Positions 47,892 through 55,645 of a stretch of 64,000 nt of DNA are shown in pieces. The stretch is taken from the NCBI RefSeq assembly GCF_002093745.1, contig NZ_MTSB01000005.1, positions 1-64,000 on the forward strand, in the 5' to 3' direction. Under the pieces are notes generated by a model. The model was not told the origin of the DNA. It saw nothing but the letters and a program-made list of their open reading frames with translations, and made no database searches. Each line of letters begins with the position of its first letter. Position 1 is the stretch's first letter. The position numbers and the translations under genes are program-made. The stretch is from Pseudomonas graminis (lineage in GTDB: Bacteria; Pseudomonadota; Gammaproteobacteria; Pseudomonadales; Pseudomonadaceae).

Positions 47892-49011
47892 CGGAGTAAG
47901 TGACCGAATCAGCCGACTGCGCTCACGGCGCAATGGTCTCGATCGAGCCTCGGTGGTCACCCAAGATGCCAGGGATCTGATTAACAATCGTAGCCAGCAG
48001 CGGGAAACGTGGGAGTCCAGAGTTGGGGATAAGCCTTTCACAACCTATGCATTGGGTGCGATGCAAGAGGTCGATCCGACATACACACGGATCAGCATTG
48101 AAACGGCGGAGCGCGTCAGTAATCAGCTGGAAAAACGTCTCAGCGCACCCCTCGAGTTCAAATTACAGGGCTCCGTCCCGCTGAACGTTCACATTCGAGG
48201 TGTCAGCGATGTGGATTTACTCGTGTTGGACACTAGCTTTCTGACTTACGCGAGAAGCGGGGTTAATAGCGTAGCGGGCCACTATATCGCGGCGCCTGGG
48301 CGTACCTCTGCTGAAGTGCTGCGCGTCCTCCGTAATAACTCACAATCCGCCCTAGGTGACGCGTTCCCAGCGGCAACTGTCGATGCCAGTGGCGCCAAAG
48401 CACTGAAAATATTTGGTGGGTCGCTGGCCAGACCCGTCGATGTGGTGCCTGGACATTGGTATGACACGGCGGCATACCAATCGTCCAAGCAGCAGCATGA
48501 TCGCGCGGTGACAATCCTCAACGCCCACACGATGAGCACAATTGATAACTGGCCATTTCTGCACATTCAGAAGATTACAGACCGATGCAACACTACCTAC
48601 GGAGGCTTGCGAAAGGCGATTCGTTTGTGCAAGAACCTCAAGGCAGAGCGGGAAGCTGAGGGGCGATCGATCAATCTTTCCAGCTTTGACCTTGGTTCGA
48701 TCATGTACCACGCGGAAATGGCAAATTTCACCGCCGGAATCGTTTACGAACTCGCAATCCTTGCCGAGGCACAGCGCTACCTGGATCACCTCTGGATCTA
48801 CAAGGAAGAGGCAAGGCGCCTTATGGTACCTGATGGCTCTCGCGCCATTTTTGACTCGGAAGAAAAGTTCGATGGACTGCTGGCGCTCTCGGCCGCCATG
48901 GATGACTTGCTCCGTAATGTAGCTCAAGAGCAGAGCGCTGAGCTGAGCGTCGTTTCCCAACCTGACCTCGGCGCGAGCCGTAGCGCGGTCATGCGCTCGA
49001 TCATCGTATAA
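47884..49011 (+). CDS. CBASS cyclic oligonucleotide synthase (CD-NTase)
   Basis: 375 aa. The nucleotidyltransferase core is present: G96-S97 in LQGSVPLNVHIRG, D109 and D111 in SDVDLLVLD, and the third aspartate D186 in ARPVDVVPGHW. A helical lid domain follows (ITDRCNTTYGGLRKAIRLCK, FDLGSIMYHAEM). Such enzymes make cyclic di- or trinucleotides after phage infection. The ATG lies inside the 3' end of the Cap15 gene (8-nt overlap), giving a minimal two-gene type I CBASS with no Cap2/Cap3 or HORMA/TRIP13 genes nearby. The product nucleotide and clade cannot be read safely by eye. Confidence 0.88.
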   Translation: MSNGVSDRISRLRSRRNGLDRASVVTQDARDLINNRSQQRETWESRVGDKPFTTYALGAMQEVDPTYTRISIETAERVSNQLEKRLSAPLEFKLQGSVPLNVHIRGVSDVDLLVLDTSFLTYARSGVNSVAGHYIAAPGRTSAEVLRVLRNNSQSALGDAFPAATVDASGAKALKIFGGSLARPVDVVPGHWYDTAAYQSSKQQHDRAVTILNAHTMSTIDNWPFLHIQKITDRCNTTYGGLRKAIRLCKNLKAEREAEGRSINLSSFDLGSIMYHAEMANFTAGIVYELAILAEAQRYLDHLWIYKEEARRLMVPDGSRAIFDSEEKFDGLLALSAAMDDLLRNVAQEQSAELSVVSQPDLGASRSAVMRSIIV

Positions 49012-49209
49012 GCGCGTTGAATTTAATGAGAGCCCGGTGAACACAGTCTCCAAACTCTGGGATGGAGTGCCACGCTGTCCACCTGTTTAATTGGACACCG
49101 TGGCCTCCGGCGATGGCGTCAGGACGTTCTTTATGCCGTATATGTACCTTGAAGGCTCTTGGCGCTGGTGGGACACCTTCCGCCATACTGTTAGAATCAG
49201 GAGAGTCAA

Positions 49210-49566
49210 ATGTGGCTCCCATCGAGACATTGCATGAACCCCGATCTAACTGAAGATGAGATGCGCAGAGCGCTTTTTGGCGACGCCGAGCCCTTAACGA
49301 AAGTGGCTGTGCTACCGGAACAGGAATTGGCTCCTGAAGTGGTATTCGTGAAGCCTGCTCCGCCTGTGGCAAAGAAGAAGACCGCTAAAGCTTTCACACC
49401 CAGGCTGCAGGTGACCCTGCGTGTCGGCAATGAGTTCGAAGGCAAAACGTTTGAGCTGATCCACGAAGCCGACACGCTCAGCAAGCTTTTAGCAGAGCAA
49501 GACGCAGTGAAGGTCGCCAGAAAGAAGTACCGATATGTCGAGGTGGTTTCAGTCAAGTCTATGTAG
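49210..49566 (+). CDS. Small hypothetical protein upstream of HTH-ParA gene
   Basis: 118 aa. ATG 49210 has AGGAG 6 nt upstream, which fixes the start. The acidic N-terminus has LTEDEMRRALFGDAEPLTKV. A basic middle (AKKKTAKAFTPRLQVTLRVG) leads to a beta-like C-terminal half, NEFEGKTFELIHEADTLSKL, ending YRYVEVVSVKSM. No family recognised. It begins the group of three same-strand genes 49210-51153 that lies right after CBASS and may be plasmid- or ICE-maintenance related. Confidence 0.6.
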   Translation: MWLPSRHCMNPDLTEDEMRRALFGDAEPLTKVAVLPEQELAPEVVFVKPAPPVAKKKTAKAFTPRLQVTLRVGNEFEGKTFELIHEADTLSKLLAEQDAVKVARKKYRYVEVVSVKSM

Positions 49567-49746
49567 GGGCTGGTTCCGCTCACCGCAACGGTGGCAATCG
49601 AGTGTAAACAGCATCTGGCTGCGCAAGCTTGGCAGGGCGAAACGCTCTGAATGCTCATATCTAGGGCAGACGGCGCGGCACTCTGTGCCAGCTGTTATCA
49701 GTTTTGGCAAACCCTTACGCTGATTGATCAGAAAAGGAGAATTGCT

Positions 49747-50853
49747 ATGTCCCCATTTGCTGCAGCTCTGATGAATTCCAGAATTGCGCATTCAATGTCC
49801 AGGTTCAGAGCCGCAGAGTGCGCCGGGGTAAGTGAGCGTACCTGGAGGTCTTACGAGCAAGGCCAGCGAGCACCTCGCAAAAGCGTTGTTCGAAATTTCT
49901 ATGACCGATCAGGTATCCCGATGACGGAGGATACCGCCAAGATGTTGAGGGCTTCGCACGTAGCCCGCGTGATGAGTATCACTTCACTGAAGGGAGGCGT
50001 CGGTAAGTCTCCGATCACTGTAGACGTCGCAGCGTGTCTAGTGGAGCGAGGTAACAGGGTGGCCGTCATTTCCCATGATTGCTGCTATGAGGACGGCTTA
50101 TCACAAGGGGGACGCCCCAGAGCCGGCGGCTTAACGGCAAGCGTCGATTTTTTTGGCTACTCAGATGTGTTCTTCTCGGTGGCCGAAAAGGAAACCTTTA
50201 CCAAACGTTTGAGACACATCGTGGATCATGGATCCCTCATGGATCGTAGCGGGCTTGAGTTCGAGATGGGTGGGACACTGGGTTCGATGGTCGAGCGGAT
50301 TGGATCATGCAGGATGTTTAAAGACCTGCACGCTGATTACGACTACATCCTGCTCGACCTCAATCTCAAGGTAGATTTGATTCGTACTCACTCAGAGCTT
50401 GTTGCGATCGTCATCGACAGCGCCTGCCCTCAATCCGTAGCCAGTGCCGAGCGACTGAATCAGCGATTGCAAAGGAGCAAAGGAGGGCGCCGGACACCCA
50501 GCTGTTTCGGATTGATCACACGCAACGATGTCGGGGGGAAAAGCCGAGAGCTGGAGGAGTACCTGGGCAGTTTGGATTTACCTCCTGGCACGGCCGAGGC
50601 GCTTGAGGTTGCGAGGCTTGCCTCCAGTAAATTCCGTGAGCATATTCTCAGCGACATAATGGCGCTTCCCTTGACACGTCTTATGACCCACTTGACCAAT
50701 GCGCACGAGATCGTGATCGACAAGTACAATTATGAGCAGCAGTTCATGGAGGGCTATTCGTATTTTGACTCCGTTCTAGATATCGCTCCCCATTCGCACG
50801 CAGCAGACGAGATACGTCGCCTGACCATCGAACTCGTTGATCTGCGGCTGTAG
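49747..50853 (+). CDS. ParA-family ATPase with N-terminal HTH
   Basis: 368 aa; the start at 49747 (MSPFAAALMNSR) has AAGGAG 8 nt upstream. Residues about 15-60 look like an Xre-type helix-turn-helix (FRAAECAGVSERTWRSYEQG, QRAPRKSVV). The P-loop follows at about 77-95: ITSLKGGVGKSPITVDVAAC (deviant Walker A with both lysines), then VAVISHD. DYDYILLDLNLKVD supplies Walker B. HTH-ParA fusions occur on low-copy plasmids and integrative elements, where they partition DNA and repress their own operon. Two small genes flank it; the one at 50899 could be a ParB-like partner, which is speculative. Confidence 0.8.
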   Translation: MSPFAAALMNSRIAHSMSRFRAAECAGVSERTWRSYEQGQRAPRKSVVRNFYDRSGIPMTEDTAKMLRASHVARVMSITSLKGGVGKSPITVDVAACLVERGNRVAVISHDCCYEDGLSQGGRPRAGGLTASVDFFGYSDVFFSVAEKETFTKRLRHIVDHGSLMDRSGLEFEMGGTLGSMVERIGSCRMFKDLHADYDYILLDLNLKVDLIRTHSELVAIVIDSACPQSVASAERLNQRLQRSKGGRRTPSCFGLITRNDVGGKSRELEEYLGSLDLPPGTAEALEVARLASSKFREHILSDIMALPLTRLMTHLTNAHEIVIDKYNYEQQFMEGYSYFDSVLDIAPHSHAADEIRRLTIELVDLRL

Positions 50854-50898
50854 GCAATATGGCAGTGTTGGGTCATTGAGAAGGAGCCGCGACGAAAC

Positions 50899-51153
50899 AT
50901 GACACGAGAACAGGCGCTCACGCTTGAGGAGTTCGAGACGATGATGCGTGAGTTTGACGAAGCCGGAGAGTGGATGGCGCGGGAGCTGAAAACTCGCTTG
51001 GGTAACCGCCCGGGGCTACAGCCCAACTCGCCGAGCTGTCCCCAAGGCGGTGTTTTATCTAAAGGTGCTCAGGTCGATCACTCCAGGCAAATCATGCACC
51101 CGAAGGCTCCAACTTCTGTACAGCCGGCGAATAAGAACGATAGGAACCAGTAA
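50899..51153 (+). CDS. Small hypothetical protein downstream of HTH-ParA
   Basis: 84 aa with GAAGGAG about 12 nt before the ATG, 45 nt after the ParA-like gene. Residues 1-35 are an acidic helix (LTLEEFETMMREFDEAGEWM). The remainder is low-complexity and Pro/Ser/Asn-rich. No family recognised. Same strand and short spacing suggest it is part of the ParA operon. The IS21 remnant begins 25 bp after its stop. Confidence 0.5.
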   Translation: MTREQALTLEEFETMMREFDEAGEWMARELKTRLGNRPGLQPNSPSCPQGGVLSKGAQVDHSRQIMHPKAPTSVQPANKNDRNQ

Positions 51154-51346
51154 AACTGGACTAAGCAGCGGTCGCCCTGTTGGCGCTGATTGAAAACTGA
51201 CCCACCCTGCCGATTGAAAATTGACCCAGGACGGATTGCTGATTTCTGTCCCAGCAATTGTGGATAAGCTTAGCAGCAGTGGGCCGATTCAAGACGCATC
51301 AACCCCCACCGCATGTAGGCATGCAGCAGGGTATTTATGGTGCGGA

Positions 51347-52150
51347 TCAAAATGGCTCATCGTCCTCGACATCATCTCCGTCCTTGCGCTTTCGTTCCCG
51401 TGACTTGATCTTTGTCTGGGCGGCCAAGGTGCTGTGTTGTAGGCGGTAGGACTCGTTGCCCGTTTCGACGATGTGGCAGTGGTGTGTCAGCCGATCCAGC
51501 AACGCGGTGGTCATCTTGGCGTCGCCAAACACACTCGACCATTCCGAGAAGCTCAGGTTGGTGGTGATGACCACGCTGGTGTGTTCGTACAGTTTGGACA
51601 GCAGGTGAAATAACAGGGCACCGCCGCTTTGACTGAAGGGCAAATACCCCAGCTCATCCAGTATCACCAGGTCTGTTCGTAGCAGTCCCTGGGCGATTCG
51701 CCCTGCCTTGCCATCGTACTTCTCACGCTCCAGCAGATTCACCAGATCCACCGTGGAAAAGAAGCGCACGCGTTTGTTGTGGGCCGTGATTCCGGATACA
51801 GCCAAGGCACTGGCCAGGTGTGTTTTCCCGGTTCCAGGGCCGCCGATGAACACGACATTCTGCGCGGTTTCAGTGAACGCTAAGCTGGATAGATCGCTGA
51901 CCAGCCGGGCATCAGCGCTGGAAGCGCTGAAGTCAAAGCCAGCTAAGTCAAGGTGCATGGGGAGTTTTGCCATGTTCATCTGATGATTCACCGAGCGTAC
52001 CGCGCGATCCGCATGTTCCTGCTGAAGCAGATGTTCCAGCAGCCATTTCGATGAAGCCGTCGACGCTGTTCCTTGAGAGACCAGTTCTTCCCAAGCACTG
52101 GCCATGCCGTGCAGGCGAAGTTCTTTGAGTTCAGTCATTAGGTCACGCAT
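51347..52150 (-). CDS. istB: IS21-family helper ATPase IstB
   Basis: 267 aa from ATG 52150, with GAGGAG about 8 nt upstream. It is a DnaC-like AAA+ ATPase: an N-terminal helical domain ([16 protein letters not shown]), Walker [16 protein letters not shown], Walker [19 protein letters not shown], then [13 protein letters not shown] and [14 protein letters not shown]. It acts with the IstA transposase to choose targets and assemble the transpososome. The ATG overlaps the istA stop by 8 nt, as usual in this family. With istA almost gone, it is an orphan helper. Confidence 0.93.
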   Translation of the reverse strand: MRDLMTELKELRLHGMASAWEELVSQGTASTASSKWLLEHLLQQEHADRAVRSVNHQMNMAKLPMHLDLAGFDFSASSADARLVSDLSSLAFTETAQNVVFIGGPGTGKTHLASALAVSGITAHNKRVRFFSTVDLVNLLEREKYDGKAGRIAQGLLRTDLVILDELGYLPFSQSGGALLFHLLSKLYEHTSVVITTNLSFSEWSSVFGDAKMTTALLDRLTHHCHIVETGNESYRLQHSTLAAQTKIKSRERKRKDGDDVEDDEPF

Positions 52151-52380
52151 TGCGATTCTCCTCATCGGTCGCACGGAGCCGGTCGTAGCGTGCCGTATTG
52201 GCAACAGGCGCGACCTTGAGTTGCAGGCTGGTTTCTACACAGGGAGGTGGTGTGGTGGAGGTCAGGCGGGCAACGACATTGAGGATGTGATCGGCGCTCA
52301 GACTTCCCGATTCAAGTACCAGCTCCACCGCCACCAGCACTGGTTCGAGACCCGCAATTGGCACAGCAGAGCTCCCTGTC
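52143..52380 (-). pseudogene. istA: istA transposase, C-terminal fragment
   Basis: Only the last 75-80 residues remain: VLVAVELVLESGSLSADHIL, NVVARLTSTTPPP, and the end DEENRNA overlapping istB. This is the tail that lies after the catalytic DDE core in IS21 transposases. The sequence stops matching near 52345-52380, where it meets the RES-domain gene. Confidence 0.8.
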
Positions 52381-53619
52381 ATGGACATGGAAGAGCTGGT
52401 GGAACTCTGCGAAACAGCAATCCATGCCTCGTTCCGGGCTATCCAACAACCCGGCTCAGTGATTCATCACGGCTATCCTCCAGTCGGTGTCAGTTTGTAT
52501 GACATTCTGGAGCTCATGTTGGGTGCCGATCAGGCCCTAATTTCTGATATCCATGAACGCCTGCTCGATTCCTGGAGCTACACGGGGGGCGATGACGACC
52601 CTTATTTTGTCGAAGAGACGGAGGCATCGTCGGAGCTGACGGTAGGCTGGCGAAAAATGGAGCACAGCCTGCAGTTTGAATCCCGACTAGCAAATCCCTT
52701 AGTGGGGTCAATTCTGACTATGGTCTTCGACGGCATAGAAGATTTGCGCTCGAAGGATGACAGGTCAGCCATTGTGATCGCAGGCCAAGGGCATCAAATC
52801 TCATCATTCCAACGGGGTAGGGTGTTTCAGGATGAGCAAAGCATGGAGGAAGCGCTGAGTCACCCTGAAAAGCATCTCGGCCCGGTACCAGGAGGCAAGG
52901 GATCTCCTGGCCGAATGAACGCCAAGGGAATTTCGGTTTTTTACGGCGCAACAGATGACCACACGGCAATTGCGGAGGTGCGCCCACCCGTTGGCAGCAC
53001 GGTGGTTACCGCACGGTTCGACGTAATCCGGCCTCTGAGGCTTCTCAACCTGAACGACCTGGCTTCAATGCGTCCGCACCGGGGGTTGAGCTATTTCAAT
53101 CCGATTCGCAGGAGCCTCACTGAACGCTGCGCGTTTCTGAAAGACTTACAGCGCCAGCTGACGATGCCAGTTATGCCGGACTCGGCGGAAAGCGGGTATC
53201 TGATCACGCAAGCTATTGCCGATTTCCTAGCAACCCATGAAAAGCTGAACCTCGACGGTATCTTATTTCCCTCTGTGCAGGTGCAACAGGATACGTCACC
53301 GGGGCAGAACGTCATTCTTTTCCACAAGGCCAGTGGTATAGAAAGGCTCGAGGACACACAAAAGGCTGAGTACGTGAGTCTCTGGGAGTCGGATGAGGAT
53401 AGGTGGGTGTATTACCCAGAGTTCTGGGAAGCCGAACCCAAAAACTCAGATCAGGCCTCCCAGTACGTCCCTCTGGTACCTCCGCCGGAGCCAAGCCTGC
53501 GTCTAGCTCGAGACGGCATCGTGATCCACAAAATCCAGGGAGTTCGGTTCAGCACCGAGATCGACCCAGTCCGCTACGTTCCTTGGTCGAAGGATAGGAA
53601 ATACCATGAGTTTCGATAG
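52381..53619 (+). CDS. HEPN-RES domain toxin, 5' end lost at the IS21 junction
   Basis: 412 aa as readable from ATG 52381. The N-terminal part (MEELVELCETAIHASF, then IHHGYPPVGVSLYDILELML) is the HEPN/RES N-terminal domain. The RES domain follows at about residues 140-260, with R145 in SFQRGRVFQ, Y188 in ISVFYGATDD and E199 in AIAEVRPPVG; these are the R/Y/E positions of NAD-degrading RES toxins. The zinc-finger start seen in the dead copy at 45669 (MSELVCVECL, CDYC) is absent here: upstream bases belong to istA. There is no obvious ribosome site at 52381. The catalytic part is intact, but expression is doubtful. No antitoxin is adjacent. Confidence 0.78.
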   Translation: MDMEELVELCETAIHASFRAIQQPGSVIHHGYPPVGVSLYDILELMLGADQALISDIHERLLDSWSYTGGDDDPYFVEETEASSELTVGWRKMEHSLQFESRLANPLVGSILTMVFDGIEDLRSKDDRSAIVIAGQGHQISSFQRGRVFQDEQSMEEALSHPEKHLGPVPGGKGSPGRMNAKGISVFYGATDDHTAIAEVRPPVGSTVVTARFDVIRPLRLLNLNDLASMRPHRGLSYFNPIRRSLTERCAFLKDLQRQLTMPVMPDSAESGYLITQAIADFLATHEKLNLDGILFPSVQVQQDTSPGQNVILFHKASGIERLEDTQKAEYVSLWESDEDRWVYYPEFWEAEPKNSDQASQYVPLVPPPEPSLRLARDGIVIHKIQGVRFSTEIDPVRYVPWSKDRKYHEFR

Positions 53620-53915
53620 CCTGGCTGCTTTCTAACGAGAGCTCGGATCTTGTAAGGGATCTCTAAACCCATCGGAGTTTGGCGGGCCATTACCAGCCGT
53701 ACCGTTCATCGGCAAAACCTATATATTGGGTTAAGCACAGATTGAAAGCACTACATATTGGGCCGGATTGTGCTTGAGAGCCTACATCTGGTGTTTTGCC
53801 ATGAACGAAGCCCATATCGAGAAAGCAGCGACTGATCTGCTCATGCAGATTTACCGTGATCGCCGTTAGTGGCGGGGGTTGTAGGGTCGCCTGGAAAGGC
53901 ATCCACTTTTTGGGT
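53620..53915. other. Spacer after the RES-domain gene
   Basis: 296 bp to the mvaT terminator. No convincing reading frame or repeat. It is a low-information stretch between convergent genes. Confidence 0.4.
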
Positions 53916-53940
53916 AAAAAAAGGGCCTTCACGAGGCCCC
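53916..53940 (-). terminator. Rho-independent terminator of the MvaT-like gene
   Basis: Read on the minus strand: GGGCCT, loop, AGGCCC, then a run of seven T. It lies 21-45 nt after the mvaT stop at 53961 and is a textbook intrinsic terminator. Confidence 0.9.
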
Positions 53941-53960
53941 TTATCTTTGCTTCTGAAGGG

Positions 53961-54329
53961 TTACTTAGCTAACCAGCTCTCGACTTCGTCAGCACCATGC
54001 TGGCTTTTCCACTCTTTCAAGGTCTTGTGGTTACCACCCTTGGTCTCGACGCGCTCGCCTGTGTGAGGGTTCTTGTAGACCTTGAGCTGACGGGGCTTGC
54101 GGCTGGACTTTTCAGCCACAGCGGCTGGTGCACGTCGACTGGCAGATTGTGGGTCAAGAATGGCTATGATGTCGCGCAGGCTGTAGCCGTACTCCGAGAG
54201 CAGGCTACGGAGCTTTTTTTCAAATTCGATTTCGCGCTTAAGGCCATCATGGTTTTTGAGGGTCTCAAGTTCGGCCAGCTGAGCAGCCAGTTTTTGCTCC
54301 AAAGCACGGAATTCGGCGAGTCTGGACAT
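53961..54329 (-). CDS. mvaT: MvaT/MvaU-type H-NS family protein
   Basis: 122 aa. The N-terminal coiled coil for oligomerisation (RLAEFRALEQKLAAQLAELE) is followed by a linker. The C-terminal AT-pincer-type DNA-binding motif is KVYKNPHTGERVETKGGNHK, then TLKEWKSQHGADEVESWL. Pseudomonas MvaT proteins coat and silence AT-rich foreign DNA. Length and motifs are normal. Because it lies inside an accessory region rather than a conserved chromosomal neighbourhood, it may be an island-borne copy that tempers the cost of nearby defence genes and the AT-rich DUF4238 gene. A terminator lies directly downstream. Confidence 0.9.
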   Translation of the reverse strand: MSRLAEFRALEQKLAAQLAELETLKNHDGLKREIEFEKKLRSLLSEYGYSLRDIIAILDPQSASRRAPAAVAEKSSRKPRQLKVYKNPHTGERVETKGGNHKTLKEWKSQHGADEVESWLAK

Positions 54330-54592
54330 TTGATGCTCCTGTATATGGTGCCTCGAGTATAGGTGTGGGGCTACAGGCCATCAATGTGCGGATCGTGCAG
54401 AGGTAAACTAGGGCCTAGCTCTCGCCTGGTGAATAAAGGGTTCGCAGGCGAAGATGGCGGTGAGCTATCATCCCAAACGCCTTCGTCTTAAGGCCGGCCA
54501 TTTCTATCAGCTGCCATCGATTACCAGCTCTACAAAGCTAGTCATTTGAGTGGGCTAGTGCATTGACCAGCACAAGTGTACGTCTTGACCGG

Positions 54593-54655
54593 CAGAAATC
54601 GACCCAAAGCTGCCCTTCACGAAGGGCAGCAATCGGCCAGGAGCTGCCAGTCAGG
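54593..54655. repeat. Palindromic repeat copy next to GNAT gene (3' side)
   Basis: Contains a perfect stem CTGCCCTT-CACG-AAGGGCAG (54610-54629) within GACCGGCAG..TCGACCCAAAGCTGCC and CGGCCAGGAGCTGCC. A related copy lies on the other side of the GNAT gene at 55262. The hairpin may also end the GNAT transcript. Confidence 0.55.
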
Positions 54656-55187
54656 TCATCCAATTTTCGGCATCATGTGGCGGTAAGGAGTAAATCACCG
54701 AGTCGTATTTCGCCGCTGTACGTGTCCCTGTTACGACCCCGCCAAAGGCCTCGGCGATCAACCGACTAGGCTTATTGTCCCTTGCAACAGGATAGATGAA
54801 GCCGGATGGGGCCACGTGTTCACAGGCCCATTGCACCACCGCGCCAACAGCTTCCTTGCCAAAGCCTCGCCGATGTTTGTCCTCTCTTATCCATATCCCC
54901 AACTCCGGCGTTCGATCATTAACATTGTGCAGCCCGACCAGGCCTAGAAAGCTCGCATCGTCCAACTGTCGAATCGCGAAAACAATATCGCTGCCATCGG
55001 CTATAGACGGTAGCCACTGGGCCCACACTTGCGCGTACTCCTCGCGGGACGCTGGCGGCTCCCAGGACATATAACGTGTTAACGAGGTCGTGAGGCTATC
55101 GAAGGACTCGATAGCGTCTGCGGCGCAGAAAGGCTGGATCGAAAGGCGTGATGTTCGGATTATGAGTACGCGCGTATCAACGGACAT
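54651..55187 (-). CDS. GNAT-family acetyltransferase, RimJ/RimL-like
   Basis: 178 aa. GNAT fold features are the N-terminal strand ...RTSRLSIQPFCAADA, SFLGLVGLHNVNDRTPELGI, then the acetyl-CoA loop IREDKHRRGFGKEAVGAVVQ (R/Q-x-x-G-x-G/A) and NKPSRLIAEAFGG near the C-terminus. It resembles RimL/aminoglycoside-N-acetyltransferase-like enzymes that modify protein N-termini or small molecules. It stands alone between two related palindromic repeats, as if moved as a unit. Confidence 0.85.
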   Translation of the reverse strand: MSVDTRVLIIRTSRLSIQPFCAADAIESFDSLTTSLTRYMSWEPPASREEYAQVWAQWLPSIADGSDIVFAIRQLDDASFLGLVGLHNVNDRTPELGIWIREDKHRRGFGKEAVGAVVQWACEHVAPSGFIYPVARDNKPSRLIAEAFGGVVTGTRTAAKYDSVIYSLPPHDAENWMT

Positions 55188-55261
55188 AAAGACTTCCTCC
55201 CTAGCAGTGGTGCTCCTATTGGAGATGACAATAACTTATTGCTCGCTGCTGCGGGATATCG

Positions 55262-55325
55262 AGCGTCCGCTTCGGGTCGATAGCGGTCACACTCGGCCGG
55301 CAGCTTTCGACCCGAAGCTGCCAGC
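55262..55325. repeat. Palindromic repeat copy next to GNAT gene (5' side)
   Basis: GCTTCGGGTCGATAGCGGTC is followed by CGGCCGGCAGCTT-TCGACCCG-AAGCTGCC; the stem GGCAGCTT/AAGCTGCC is at 55299-55322. It shares GGCAG, TCGACCC and AAGCTGCC blocks with the copy at 54593-54655, so the GNAT gene lies between two related elements. Confidence 0.55.
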
Positions 55326-55645
55326 CGGGAGCATGCCGTAGACAGGCAGAATTGGCCGCTCATCGGGGCCACTCGTTACACCAAATTCTTCACTGCGAAA
55401 GGTCGAATTGGCCAGGAAAACCATGGACGCTGCACAAGAGACCGCAGTAGTATACTTGGATAATATCTTTCCGAGCTCTGTTTGTGGCGAAAGCGAATAA
55501 TTCCGAAGCTGATTATTACAAGGAGGTTTTATGCCCATTCAGTGTCAATGTGGACTCTAGAGACTCAAGCCCAAGGCTAGTCACCTAGGCACACCAAAAT
55601 AAAAATATATAAAACCCTCATTCGGATTACGGGGCGTAACAATTC
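55326..55645. other. Spacer upstream of the DUF4238 gene
   Basis: 320 bp. It falls from GC-rich to AT-rich toward 55646. An AAGGAGG at 55520-55526 is followed by ATG 55531, which opens only a 9-codon frame (MPIQCQCGL) and stops at once; it may be a leader peptide or a decayed start. No other gene was seen. Confidence 0.4.

Larger units (their letters stand above)
51178..52380 (-). mobile_element. Truncated IS21-family element
   Basis: The right end starts with TGTTGGCGCTGATTG at 51178. It contains repeats TGATTGAAAACTGACCC and CGATTGAAAATTGACCC, the internal terminal repeats typical of IS21-like elements. It holds an intact istB and only the last 75-80 codons of istA. The istA side has no terminal repeat; it breaks directly into the RES-domain gene at about 52380. 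The element is therefore a deletion remnant that can no longer move by itself. Confidence 0.82.
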
